Assembly: GCA_029168955.1 (NCBI GenBank)
Contig: JAPDOI010000186.1
Coordinates: 310,001-374,000, forward strand
Direction: 5' to 3'
Source: Aplectana chamaeleonis
Taxonomy: Eukaryota; Nematoda; Chromadorea; Rhabditida; Cosmocercidae
Length of the DNA: 64,000 nucleotides
The translations under genes and the position numbers were made by a program. Below, piece after piece: positions 10,215-19,545 of this stretch. How positions within the stretch are numbered: position 1 is the stretch's first letter; the number at the start of each line of letters is the position of its first letter. Below the pieces are notes generated by a model, which saw only the letters and a program-made list of their open reading frames with translations, was not told the DNA's origin and did not search any database.

Positions 10215-10714
10215 TGCGATGGCAATGTGCCTCTTACTGCTATAGCACCCGCAAAAGTCGTCACCCATGACGAAACAGCAGCGGGCACGAAGCGAATACC
10301 GGGATGCCAGAATTTTGGGTCTGGGGTGACCCGCTCGGTGGCCCGCTCAAGGCTGGTCCCTCAGCGAAAGAAAGTGCGAGGCGCCAGCCCCATTCTCGAA
10401 AAAATTAACTTTGGGGTGGCCCGCGCTGTCACTACGGGGTAACCCGCTCAGTAATGGTCCTGCAGCGAAGAGAGAAAAGGGGCGCCGGCCCTGTCCCACC
10501 AGGACGCCAGCCCTGACAAGGAAGGAAGGCTGGCGTACTCGTGGAAGTCAGGCTCGCCCCCCTCGAGTATCTGAGAGACCGACCAACTCAAACTCTCAAA
10601 TGAAAATCGCATAGTATATGACTTTGTGGCAATCGGTACCGCACGGTATTTTTCGTCTAGTCGGTATACCAGTGGGAGTGCGCGTGCGCATATGTTCGGG
10701 AAAGTTGCACTTAG

Positions 10715-10868
10715 GTTCGAATGCTCAATACAAGGGTCAAAATGCACGCCTCCACGAGGAAGGTACGCACGAGACCGACAAGGCTGTCGTGCGATTATGA
10801 ATCATGGCTCAAATCTGGTTGGAGAGGGCCTTTCAAGATTCAATCCTAAAAATGAATGTTGCCTCTGA
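10715..10868 (+). CDS. Candidate terminal exon, cysteine-rich peptide
   Basis: Following the acceptor GTTGCACTTAG, an open frame of 51 codons reaches TGA at 10866-10868. Cysteines are spaced in ECSIQGSKC, later GCR, and the frame ends ECCL. That pattern suggests a small secreted disulfide-rich domain, which is inference. The acceptor is 43 bp after the MULE target duplication, so the MULE sits in the upstream intron if the exon is real. No upstream exon is identified. Confidence 0.4.
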
Positions 10869-11005
10869 TATGGATTTTCCGACAGCGTTATCAGTCACTG
10901 TCTGTTTAGAAAATCTGTAGAATCCACCCTTGGATAGCCTTTACATACAGCAAAACCAATAAATCTTATCAAGCTTTTCAAAGACCACAATCAATGGTTT
11001 CATTT

Positions 11006-11305
11006 CACAAGCACGCTCATGCCGATCATTTTTTCCGCAGGGCTACCGTAACCCTCCTAAAAATTTTTCCAAGTGTCAGCACATCTTAATAGCCAACAAA
11101 CATGTTTGCACAATTTCGACCTCCTCAGCCACTCCCCAGTGGCTTCCCGAGGAGAGCGGTGTGTGAATGAATGCATACCGCTCCTCCGCTGTTTTATACC
11201 CCGCATGTTATGAGCGTGTGTTTACACTCGTTATCATGTTTTGTTCAAGAATGGTTACGGTAGCCCTGCGGAAAAAGTTATCGGCATGGGCGTGCTTTTT
11301 TTCAT
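11006..11305. repeat. Inverted-repeat element
   Basis: CATGCCGATCATTTTTTCCG near 11019 and its inverse near 11266, both joined to GCAGGGCTACCGTAACC or its complement, form arms of about 50 bp around a 190-bp spacer. Confidence 0.6.
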
Positions 11306-11329
11306 TTCTAAAACAAACCCACCGATTTT

Positions 11330-11480
11330 CCGCCCCTCTTGCTCTGCCATGGCGATGTCTCTGGAGCATTCATACTTCATTGGCGGAGCGGGTGGTCGTG
11401 TTTTTATTCATACTCACTTCTTTTGCCGAGAGGGCCGCTCTGGCAGAGCGAGAGGTTGGAAGTATGAATAGGCCCTAATT
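11330..11480. repeat. TATTCATACT-type MITE, inverted copy
   Basis: Ends with GGAAGTATGAATAGGCCC then TAA. In reverse orientation it parallels 5449-5622, including CGCTCTGGCAGAGCG and internal ATTCATACT motifs. Confidence 0.55.
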
Positions 11481-11497
11481 GTTAAAACGGGTCTTAA

Positions 11498-11949
11498 AGG
11501 CATCGTACGCGCTGAAAACCACTCACCATTTTTTGAGTTTGAATCATTGGCTGGGCCCGCCTGAGAACGTGGGTAGAGTTTGCCGGGTCACCGACGCATC
11601 ATTGGGAAGATATGGGAGATCGAATGCCTCGAACTCCACCAAAAGAGGCCGGCCTTCCGACAGCCATGTGGCCTCAAATGAGAAAAGAAAGTAGCTTATC
11701 AACAAATGATACATCAACTTTCACTCATTTACGCGATATAGCTTGTTGAGAAACTTCTTTCTTTTTCATTTCATGCCACATGGCTGTCAGAAGGCCGGCC
11801 TCTTTTGGTGGAATTCGAGGCAATCGATCACCCATATCTTTCCAATGATGCGTCGGTGACCCTTCAAACTCTACCCACGTTCTCAGGCGGGCCCAACCAA
11901 GGATTCAAACTCAAAAAACGGTGAGCGGTTTTCAGCGCGTACGATGCCT
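11498..11949. repeat. TTAA fold-back MITE, AGGCATCGTACGCG family
   Basis: TTAA at 11494-11497 and 11950-11953. Arms of about 175-200 bp begin AGGCATCGTACGCGCTGAAA; the loop is near 11690-11750. The right TTAA is shared with the next TTAA element, so two insertions abut on one target site. Confidence 0.88.
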
Positions 11950-12276
11950 TTAAAGGCAGTGGTCGCGATAAGGTATGCTTGTCTTTTTTCCTCTCTGAAC
12001 AGTTTTCTGGGTTCAGAGTAGTAGAACCTATGAGAAAAAATTGCGGAAAACCCGATGTTTTGGGCCCAATTTGAAGCCTGAACTGTATTGCCTTTCGATG
12101 ATGGACGAGCCCACTCAATCAATGAACTCATCTTGTCAATATCATTGACAGAAGTGCTTGCTTTCTTTGTTCAACTGTTTTTGTTCGGTAAATTTGCCTT
12201 GGTTTCCTCCTCTTAATTAAAGGCAGCGCATACACGCTAAACGTGGTTGGGATAACAATGTGGAGACGATTATAAA

Positions 12277-12539
12277 TTGCCACCGGCACAAAATTCTCAC
12301 GGTAAACAAAATTGATGGTACCCAATTGATAAATGGCAGGGTATAAAAGAATTTGAGAGCGGTGTGTTTTCATTCACACACCGTCATTCCCCGGAGGTGA
12401 GCGGCTAAAGATGGACACACTAGGGACTAGGGAAACAGCCTCACCGGTGATAAAGATAACACGATATTGGGGCCTACTCATGGAAAACTCTGGTAATGAA
12501 GACTACTCCACTAACGTGAGAATTTTGTGCCGGTGGCAA
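12277..12539. repeat. MITE carrying a TATA module (copy 2)
   Basis: Inverted ends TTGCCACCGGCACAAAATTC/GAATTTTGTGCCGGTGGCAA, flanked by ATTATAA on both sides (7 of 8 bases). Inside, GTATAAAAG (12341-12349) precedes TTCATTC by about 29 bp and CCCCGGAG|GTGAGC, as at 8839. Confidence 0.7.
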
Positions 12540-12623
12540 ATTATAATCCTGTACAATGTGGATCGAGCCGTATGGCTTACAACATAATGCCTACGCATTT
12601 TGAAGTGTCAAAGCTGACCCACA

Positions 12624-12872
12624 ATGCCGCTACATAAGTTAGAAGTTAGCCCCGCCCTGTATTTTTACGCCCCCTGTATTTACTCTTTTGCTCCAAAGCA
12701 GACTTGCTGGGTCATCTTCGCCGTCAGTGATGTGTGTGGTTCTTTTGTTAGGCAATCTACCAACAGTACCAATGGTGAATATGACCCAGCAACCTTGCGT
12801 TGCAGGAAAAGGGCAAATAGAGGGGGCGTGAAAATACAGGGCGGGGCCAACTTCTAACACATGTAGCGGCAT
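12624..12872. repeat. Inverted-repeat MITE, ATGCCGCTACAT end
   Basis: Arms of about 60 bp begin ATGCCGCTACATAAGTTAGA and end with the reverse (...ATGTAGCGGCAT). The two opposite-strand open frames across it mirror each other and are not genes. Confidence 0.75.
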
Positions 12873-13047
12873 CTCAGGTACTCAGGGCGATGGCCGGCGA
12901 ACCTCTACGCCGAAAACGACGGCCGGCGCCCCACATTTCGATGGTGCCGGCCAGCGGCGAACCATTCTGCATGCGACGCACACGCAGCGCGGATATTTGC
13001 TCGCCCGCGAGCCACAAAACACGTCACGTCATCTTCAATTCGGCCAG

Positions 13048-13215
13048 GGGTGCGTTCCAAGAACATTCCCATGGCAAAACGCGTCCATGGAATCGTAGTC
13101 AAGGCCACGTGGAAGCAATTTTCAGTTATAATTCGCATCCATGGAAAGCAAATTTGTCCATGGGGAGGTTGTTTTGCCTCCCACAGCGTCTTGGGAACGT
13201 TCTTGGAACGCACCC
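13048..13215. repeat. Palindromic MITE, GGGTGCGTTCC end
   Basis: GGGTGCGTTCCAAGAACATT and its inverse delimit 168 bp, flanked on both sides by CAG. Confidence 0.65.
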
Positions 13216-13284
13216 CAGTTGGAAAGACAATTGATAATGATCACGAATGATCACGTCGTAACGTGCTTATCACCTGCACAGCCG

Positions 13285-13370
13285 GTATAAAAGGCGCCTC
13301 GTCTCACTAGAGTCCTCATTCGGTATTCTAATGCCGGCCCTGGAAGGCGACTTCGAGTCGCTCTCCGGAG
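13285..13370 (+). promoter_or_regulatory. TATA-Inr-donor module (copy 3, diverged)
   Basis: GTATAAAAG at 13285-13293, CTCATTC about 31 bp downstream, an ATG at about 13331 opening a short frame (MPALEGDFESLSGG), then CTCCGGAG|GTCAGC. The order and spacing match the modules at 8839 and 12341, but the sequence between differs. Confidence 0.35.
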
Positions 13371-13954
13371 GTCAGCATATTTTTGACCGTTGAGGGGATA
13401 GGGGTATCCCCACGGCTGGGGGGTGGGCGGTTTTCGCCGCGATTCGCGGGGAGGGTGGTTCCTCACCGCAGAATGCGGCGGACCGAGGCGGGGCGTTTCT
13501 CCGCCGTAGGGCCGTGTTGACATGCTCGAGGTAAACAATAATACGAATAATGATCGCGTGCCATCTGGTAAAGGTCGGCGGCCCATCGACATGAAGCTGG
13601 CCGGCAACCAAAAGCGGGCGGCCGGAGGACGGAGACCGCGGGCCAGCTGGGAAAGGTTGGCCGGCCGTCGTCCTGAGTGCCTGAGATTGTGGGTCGTTTT
13701 TTACACTTCAAAATGCGTAGGCGTAGTAATCTGGGCCATAGCATTCTATTTCCGTAGTTCTCACAATTACGTTTACGAGCGTGTATGCTGCCTTTAATGT
13801 CGATCATTTTTGACTGCTCGGCATGAGACTGCGATCTTTTTTGTAAGCGCTGTTCCGCGCTACCTTCATAGTTTTCAGCTGTTTTCGATCTAAGCTGATT
13901 TTTGTAGTTTTTTCGATAACGTATTTCATCGTGACCACTGCCTTTGAGACCAAA

Positions 13955-14045
13955 TTCGCTGCCGCTGACAAATCGCTGCAGCGGCGCGTAAAAAATCACT
14001 GCCATGGAAAATAGCAGCTTTGCAGTAAAAAAGCGGGGTCAACTT
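13955..14045. repeat. Fragment of the Harbinger-type MITE family
   Basis: AAATCGCTGCAGCGG, ATCACTGCCATGGAAAAT and AGCAGCTTTGCAGTAAA resemble the right part of 15221-15696. Ends are lost. Confidence 0.5.
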
Positions 14046-14158
14046 AGCCTACGTTAGAACTTCTATTCGTCACAGCGACCACCTTGACGGCATCGTTGAA
14101 GGCGTCTGATTGGGTGCAATATCTCCTAGCCTGATCTCTTCCTTCTGTTTCCGTTCAC

Positions 14159-14754
14159 CTGATCTGGTTCGCTGAATATCATGTCATCTGCTAATGGGCG
14201 TCCATCAAAATCGTAACCCATGGTAAGAAGTTTTTTGATTATGCGTTGGGTCTCATTATCTCTTGGTTCCGAAAACTCGCGTATGTCTTCTGGAGGCTGG
14301 AATATATCTAACTGGAACATGTTCTGCTACTCTGCGCCTAGATCTAACCTCAGAGTATTTGCTGGAACTGTCTGTAGCACTGTCATATTTTGCGAAATAT
14401 GCTATGGCTAGAGTTGGTATGGCCACCACATCACCTTTCTTCACTGAAAACTGGAAGCGATCCTCCTTTTGACCTGAAAAGACATTCGTTGATCTTGAGG
14501 GTCTTCAAGCATCATTGTTCAAAGATTAGTACAGGTCTGGTTCATTTCAAGTGAACTCCTGTTTTCGATTATCACAGCGCGGAGCGGTGGATTTTTCGTC
14601 GGCACCTCCTTAGCACTCATTAAATTTCACCGAGGCTCACCGCTCCGCTGCTGGTGATTATCACATTCCACAGGTCACAAGGGGTTTTCCAGAGCTCGCG
14701 TAAGCCACCGTCCTAACCTGGTGTTTTTCCTCCTGATCCAGCAGGAGTTGCCAT
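14159..14754 (-). CDS. Candidate three-exon gene, 5' end (unknown protein)
   Basis: Exon 1 runs from ATG (14754-14752) to 14718, encodes MATPAGSGGKTP and leaves one base before GTTAGG. Exon 2, 14473-14349, follows the excellent acceptor TGTCTTTTCAG in the complementary phase and encodes a stretch with VKKGDVVAIPTLAIAYFAKY. Exon 3, 14311-14159, starts in frame after GTTCCAG, encodes QPPEDIREFSEPRDNE and DFDGRPLADDMIF, and ends on CAG before GTGAAC. Intron 1 (244 nt) contains the insert 14577-14655; intron 2 would be only 37 nt, so a frameshift at that place is the alternative. Later exons were not found downstream. Protein family not recognised; acidic and hydrophilic apart from one hydrophobic stretch. 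Confidence 0.5.
14577..14655. repeat. Small palindromic insert with 10-bp direct flanks
   Basis: GATTATCACA occurs at 14567-14576 and again directly at 14656-14665. Between them GCGCGGAGCGGTG pairs with CACCGCTCCGCTGC. A 9-10 bp duplication suggests a MULE-type mini-insertion. It lies in intron 1 of the candidate gene at 14159-14754. Confidence 0.55.
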
Positions 14755-14884
14755 AGTGACCGATGTTTTGAAAATGAACCTAACCATGTACGTATCCCTT
14801 TCTCAAGTTGTTGGTGAAGCAGCGCTGATAGGTTTTGATATGGAAAAACAACATGTTTTAATCTGTTTTATTTACTTGATTATA

Positions 14885-16060
14885 AACCCTCGCAACTCAA
14901 TAGTAACATGCTCGACGCGTCGTCCATCTAGACAAGCTCCTTTTGGAAGCCTTTGAAATACCCTCGTCTGCTTGTATTTGTCGGGACGGAGACGAAGTCT
15001 TTAGGCTGCGGCATACCTGGGAACGATGTTCCCAATCCTTTGCAGTTTTGCTCTGTTTTCAGCGAATAACACCATGTCGTCGGCGTACCCCAGGTCGACA
15101 AGGGTGCGTCCTGATGGTGTTAATATAAAGTCAGAACAGGAGGCTCTTCTGCAGCTGTACACACGATGTCATCAACGGCGAAGTTATATAGAAAAGGTCC
15201 TGCTACAGCTCCTTGCCTTAAGCCTAGTTTTGACTGATGGTGGTCGCTGCGGCCATGCGAGGGATAACTGTTCCTTTTTCATCGCGCGTAATGGAAAGCC
15301 GCTCCAATTGTGATCGCTTCGTGGCAAACGTCCTACATCGCTGGGTCGCGGCGACGAAATCCTATGTTTTACTGCATCGCTGCTTGAAGAGCGATTTTCG
15401 ATGGTCGCTGACCGTCGCTCCATTGCGGCCAAAATGGCAGCGATGGAGCGATTGCCAGCGAATGACACGCTTCGTCTAGTGAATGTTGACCCTTTCACAT
15501 GACAAGGTCAGCGTTTACGGGTGGAAACGTGTTATTGGTAACTACCAGCCATTAATTTCACTGATTGATTGTATTTCTTCGATCATCCGTGAGGCTATGC
15601 ACTATTAACAGAATTGCTGCCGCTGCCACATCGCTGCAGCAGCGGGTGTGAAATCGCTGCAATGAAAAACAGCAGCGATGCAGTCAAGACTAGGCTTTAC
15701 GCCTGTTTCCACCTCGAAAGCTGGCACAAATTCGACAGATGGAGGAAATACTGCTGCTGTTCTTTTTTCCAGCTCCTTTATTAGTCAAACATACTTTTGC
15801 GAGACTCAGTCAGCGCGTGCATTGTTGAGCAATGGGAGACGACGAAGAGGGTGGAGTGAAGCTTCGCTTCAAAAAAGCAAGTTGTAAAGGTTTCGAAAAA
15901 CGCTGCCACGATTCAATCACTCTTCTGACGAGGAACACTTGGTAGATGGTCGATCTTCCAAGTCGGAAACCGACTTGCTCCTCTTTGATCGTTTCTTCAC
16001 GATGTTGAATGAGTCGCTCGAAATAATACTTCCCAAAACCTTGTAGAGCCTGCATCGATC
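14885..16060 (-). mobile_element. RTE-type LINE fragment (RT palm), interrupted
   Basis: Minus-strand translation gives the RT stretch FERLIQHREETIKEEQVGF, then after the insertion (15221-15696) a YADD block (GYADDMVLFAEN near 15096-15060), matching the RTE copy at 57050-60312. Both 5' and 3' portions are missing and frames are broken. It lies between the 3' end of one candidate gene (16343) and the start of the next (14754). Confidence 0.85.
15221..15696. repeat. Harbinger-type MITE inserted in RTE
   Basis: TTA at 15218-15220 and 15697-15699 flank AGCCTAGTTTTGACTG and its inverse. The uninterrupted RTE copy (about 59260-59272, GTAAGGCAAGG) shows the empty site with a single TTA, so the borders are certain. 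The interior has GCAGCGATG repeats. TWA targets are typical of PIF/Harbinger. Confidence 0.9.
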
Positions 16061-16085
16061 CAAGTGAAACTTTGCTTTTTTTCAG

Positions 16086-16193
16086 TCAAGGTTGGCGCAA
16101 ACACAGTGCACCTTTGTTATAGCATGTGGCACCGACTTTGCGCCAGCCCTCAATAGGGAACGCAAAGTATCACTAGAATCCATTCCGACATTA
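16086..16193. repeat. GGTTGGCGCAAAC MITE, truncated copy
   Basis: Contains GGTTGGCGCAAAC and the inverted GTTTGCGCCAACC-like arm (CTTTGCGCCAGCC), plus GAACGCAAAGT. The left arm is shortened compared with 16706-16854. Confidence 0.6.
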
Positions 16194-16342
16194 CATGACA
16201 CGCAGTAGAGAAATTCCTCTATAGTTCATCCACATAACGAAACATCATGAAGGGACAATCTTTTAAAAAAAATTAGGCTTGTGACTGATAATTACAAATG
16301 AATAATGCCGGCCACAACGGAGCACTCCAATTATTTAGGCTG

Positions 16343-16563
16343 TTAATCGCTAGATGAATCCTTGGATAACATTCCCATAGGCTCCGCCATGTATTGCTTA
16401 GTGTCGTCACAATACTTTCGAATTTTTTGACCTCTCGGGAATAAATCACTAAGATTTCGAAACGCTCTAGAATGTTCTCTTCTCTGTGTTCTCCTCATTG
16501 TATGTACTATTTCGTATCCTGTAGCTTTCTCTGTGTGTAAAGAATGGGAATGTTCTAGGAGAC
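16343..16563 (-). CDS. Candidate terminal exon, basic C-terminal tail
   Basis: After ATTTGACCAG an open frame of 73 codons runs to TAA at 16345-16343. It is rich in Arg/Lys/His (TMRRTQRREHSRAF, PRGQKIRKYC) and ends LSKDSSSD, resembling a cytoplasmic tail or a nucleic-acid-binding segment. Function not recognised. Upstream exons should lie at higher coordinates but were not resolved. Confidence 0.4.
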
Positions 16564-17660
16564 CTGGTCAAATTGTATATGAACAGGTCGTTTTTGTCAT
16601 TGTGATCGTTGGTTTATTGTTGGTTCTTCACAATAAACTTAAGCTATTGTCAACTGAATCTCCTCTCCACATCAACAGAAAGGACCCAACACCTCTAATG
16701 AAAAGTTAACATCGGTGTCGATCCTAATGAGACTGCGTTCCCCCATTGGAGGTTGGCGCAAACTTGGTGCTTCTGTGTTATAGCATATGACACCGAGTTT
16801 GCGCCAACCTTCAATAGTGAACGCAAAGTCTCATTAGGATTCATGCCGACGGTACCTTCTCTGCAGAATGCTCTTTGCCTTTGGTACTTCTGATGAATTA
16901 AGGAATGGTGTATAGCGAAAAATCAGCTGGAAATAGCTTAAAGTCGCATGTTTCAAAAACACCTATCGGATCATTCCAAGGAGTAGTTGCATGCCGACTT
17001 CATGAGACAATGAACTTAATTTCCTCCTATCTTTCCTATCAGCGATGATGCATACCCTAGCTTAGAGTAGCCAAAATAATGTCCCTAATGAATATTTTTG
17101 TCATCATGACTCATGACTTTCAATGTCAAACTTCGGGTCAATCTCATCACTTCGTTCGCCGAGACATCCACTGAGTCAGCCGGAATGTGCTATGCGGGTG
17201 GAATCCCCCACATGCCAGCTGTCTGCGGGCATGTTTTTGTGTTTGTGTGTATGAGCTGGAAACAACAATGCTCCTGAAAAAACAGCGCGCGCTGCCGATC
17301 AAAGGTTGAGCATTAAGAGTGATGTAGAAAACCTTTGAAAGACAAAGAAAGCGTCTGAGATGAAGGAAAAAATTCCATGAAAGTTAGTACGGCCTAGAAG
17401 CTTATCCGAAAACTTCTACACGAACAGAAGATTACAAATTCTAGTTTATAGGAAATACCCACCACAAGGAAAGTTCAGGAGTTTCAACACGTTCAAGATT
17501 TATTGTATGATTTCAGAAGTTACTGCTTCAAAATATGCCAACATTTTAACACATGCAATCTGACACTAGCGAGTTAGAACACCTGAATTTTACTGCAGTC
17601 ACTACTTTCTAACAAATAATAATTATATTTTTTTTAGCTTTCTCAAAGACTTATATGTAG
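16564..17660. other. Intergenic or intronic sequence
   Basis: Apart from the MITE at 16706-16854 I see no exon, repeat end or RNA gene that I can support. The stretch is moderately AT-rich, with one short GT-rich run near 17240. Confidence 0.4.
16706..16854. repeat. GGTTGGCGCAAAC palindromic MITE, full copy
   Basis: Arms GGTGTCGATCCTAATGAGAC and the inverse GTCTCATTAGGATTCATGCC surround GGTTGGCGCAAACTTGGTG and its complement; total about 149 bp. Confidence 0.75.
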
Positions 17661-17792
17661 GACATTCGAAGGCTTGAAGCCGTCCTGAATGTTCGTGGGA
17701 GAACAACCGAAAAACAGATAAACGTTATAGAATTTTCCAACAACTGCCAGAAATGCAGGATCATCATTAAAAACCCTCCACCTACATACTGA
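17661..17792 (+). CDS. Candidate terminal exon with a CQKC motif
   Basis: After TATATGTAG the frame starts DIRRLEAVLNVRGRTTEKQI and stays open for 43 codons to TGA (17790-17792), ending NPPPTY. It contains one C-x-x-C pair. Product unknown. The opposite strand also carries a hydrophobic open frame here (17651-17872), so strand assignment is uncertain. Confidence 0.3.
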   Translation, partial: DIRRLEAVLNVRGRTTEKQINVIEFSNNCQKCRIIIKNPPPTY

Positions 17793-18019
17793 CCTCCGGT
17801 ATACCCAATATGTAGTAAGGAACCTGCCACAAGCCTGTTTTTCTCAATCATAACATTAATTTCTAGATACACGAATTCTCAGAAATGCTAAAATTTATCA
17901 AAGTGTCTCGAATCGACAGAACGGCCGAAAACCGCCAAAATGAGGTTTACAAAACCTGTAGAGCTTCAAGTGCATCTTCCCCATTTTTGAATGCGATGTC
18001 AAGCCCAAACCTTCAAATT

Positions 18020-19250
18020 TGTAACGTTTTGCTTCCTGTCAGAAGTAATGATTTGGCAATATCATATTTACGAAAAGTGGGAAATGAAAAAAAAATTCAC
18101 CTCAAGTTTGCACCAAATCACTTTTCAAAATGATTCGAGATATTGCCTTGGCTTTTTTTGACTACCAACTCCTCGTAAATATGACATAGCCAAAACTTTT
18201 TTTCTGCCAGGAAGCTAAGCTTTTCAGAACTTCATATGTTTTTTCCGAAAGCCTTGATTTTAGCTTAGCGATTTCCATTTTGTACAAGCGTAGCCTCTGA
18301 TAGATTTTGCCTTCAGTGAGTTATTAAATAAGCACCCATTGATATTGTGGAATAGGTACAAATTTCAATCCCTGTGACCTACAGCCGCCAGAAAGCACCA
18401 CCCATTCCAGCATTTTGTGAAATAGGTGTAAAATATCGATTATCGATCCATAAAGTATCATGAGCACAATTCCTGACATGTTCAGTACTTATCCGACCAA
18501 CCCGTGTTGATTGACTGCCGCTCTGAACTCCACATCCGTACATGCTCAGGCAGGTGTCATGCTCCGCGGCTAATTTATTATGTATCATCTGCTTCGGAGC
18601 AAAATTTATTTCCGTCGATCGCGTGTGCCCGCGCGCGTATGTTGCGTCTCCCTCTCCCCGCCGTGCCACCCCACGCTTTCCCGCTCCCCTCCCCTCGCTT
18701 CGCACCCACACGCTCAAGAACAAAGTAAATTTGGCTCCGAGTTTGAGGGTACATAACGTTGGCATGGATCCTGAGGAGACTTTGCGTTCCCCAATGGATA
18801 TAAAAAATACCCGGCGCACCTATGTTGTAGCATATGGCTCCGAGTTTGCGCCAACCTTCAACAGTGAACGCGAAGTCTCTTCAGCATCCATGCCGACGTT
18901 ACCCTCTAGTTCGGACGGAAGTTTAGTCGGACCGATTCCCTGCGTATGCGCCTGCAAGCGGCGTCTGCTTCTCTCGCACGTTATCTCGCTGTCTCTGATC
19001 TCCTATCCCGTGCGCACGCGAAGAAGCAGAGTAAATCTCACTCCGAAATAGTGGATATAGTCTCAATCATGAAAGATCCTTCGAAGTGAAATTATCAGCT
19101 TCAAATTTTGGTAGTAGATAGGCGAGCCCCAGCTTTCTGGTTAAAAAAATGAGCTCTCTGGTGAAATATAGATTTCAGGTATGTTCCAGCAAGATCGTGA
19201 ACGCCGTCTGGAAAAAAGAAGATTAAGGTTTTTGACCTATATGGCCTGGT
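18020..19250. repeat. Second, rearranged copy of the 23-24.6 kb non-coding repeat
   Basis: A palindrome 18031-18215 (GCTTCCTGTCAGAAGTAATG with its inverse), the 18365-18600 segment (GTGTTGATTGACTGC, CGCGGCTAATTTA) and 19040-19245 (GCAAGATCGTGAACGCCG) occur in the same order at 23330-24620 inside the Tc1-like element. MITE 18747-18904 and a GC-rich insert interrupt this copy. Confidence 0.6.
18747..18904. repeat. GGTTGGCGCAAAC-family MITE
   Basis: Arms GGCATGGATCCTGAGGAGAC and the inverse ending ATCCATGCCGACGTTACCC; interior with TTTGCGCCAACC. Same family as 16706-16854. Confidence 0.7.
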
Positions 19251-19545
19251 TATGTCTATTTTTCTCGAGTCTAGGGATATCACTTAAAACCATTCCCGGT
19301 AGGTCACACCACCTTGTACGCCGGCTTCAATGCAAAATGAACCGTCCGTCAACAAGTTCCCGGATCTTGTAATCTAAATAGTGAGATTGCTCAAGTCTGA
19401 GTCAAAGCCGAATCTGGCACAGCCAACCGAGATTCTGTAGTGCTTCTTTCAAAGGATGTCAACAGATCTGTGAAAAATAGAAATACCTCTGAAAATCTTC
19501 CTACCTCTCAATCCGGGTGACAAGGAAGCCTTTTGCACTTGGAAC

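Larger units (their letters stand above)
7542..10661. mobile_element. Pack-MULE-like element, 3.12 kb, 9-bp TSD
   Basis: CGGTATACC occurs at 7533-7541 and 10662-10670, immediately outside inverted ends ACTAAAC.../...GTCTAGT that share AAATACCGTGCGGTACCGAT then TGCCACAA. Subterminal inverted blocks (CTCGAGGGAGGCGAGCCT near 7628 and its reverse near 10545) add support. No transposase is visible. The interior holds a 133-bp palindrome (8637-8769), a TATA-containing module (8770-8895) and a two-exon coding fragment (9296-9551). Carrying intron-containing host gene pieces between MULE ends is the definition of a Pack-MULE in plants; the name here is by analogy. Confidence 0.75.
12221..13793. repeat. 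Nested TTAA MITE, AGGCAGCGCATACACG end
   Basis: TTAA at 12217-12220 and 13794-13797. Ends AGGCAGCGCATACACGCT and its inverse; inner arms with CCTACGCATTTTGAAGTGT near 12592 and its reverse near 13707 pair. Three further elements (12277-12539, 12624-12872, 13048-13215) and a GC-rich segment have inserted inside. Confidence 0.75.
11954..13943. repeat. TTAA MITE split by a nested element
   Basis: The left end AGGCAGTGGTCGCGATA follows TTAA at 11950-11953; the matching right end (TCGTGACCACTGCCT) stops at 13943 before TTGA, a one-base variant of TTAA. The unit is interrupted at TTAA by the 12221-13793 element, leaving about 410 bp of its own sequence. Confidence 0.65.

Noticed and set aside
12639..12872. 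Mirror open frames on both strands with a shared GVKIQGGANF end
   Set aside because: They are the two readings of one palindromic MITE (12624-12872).
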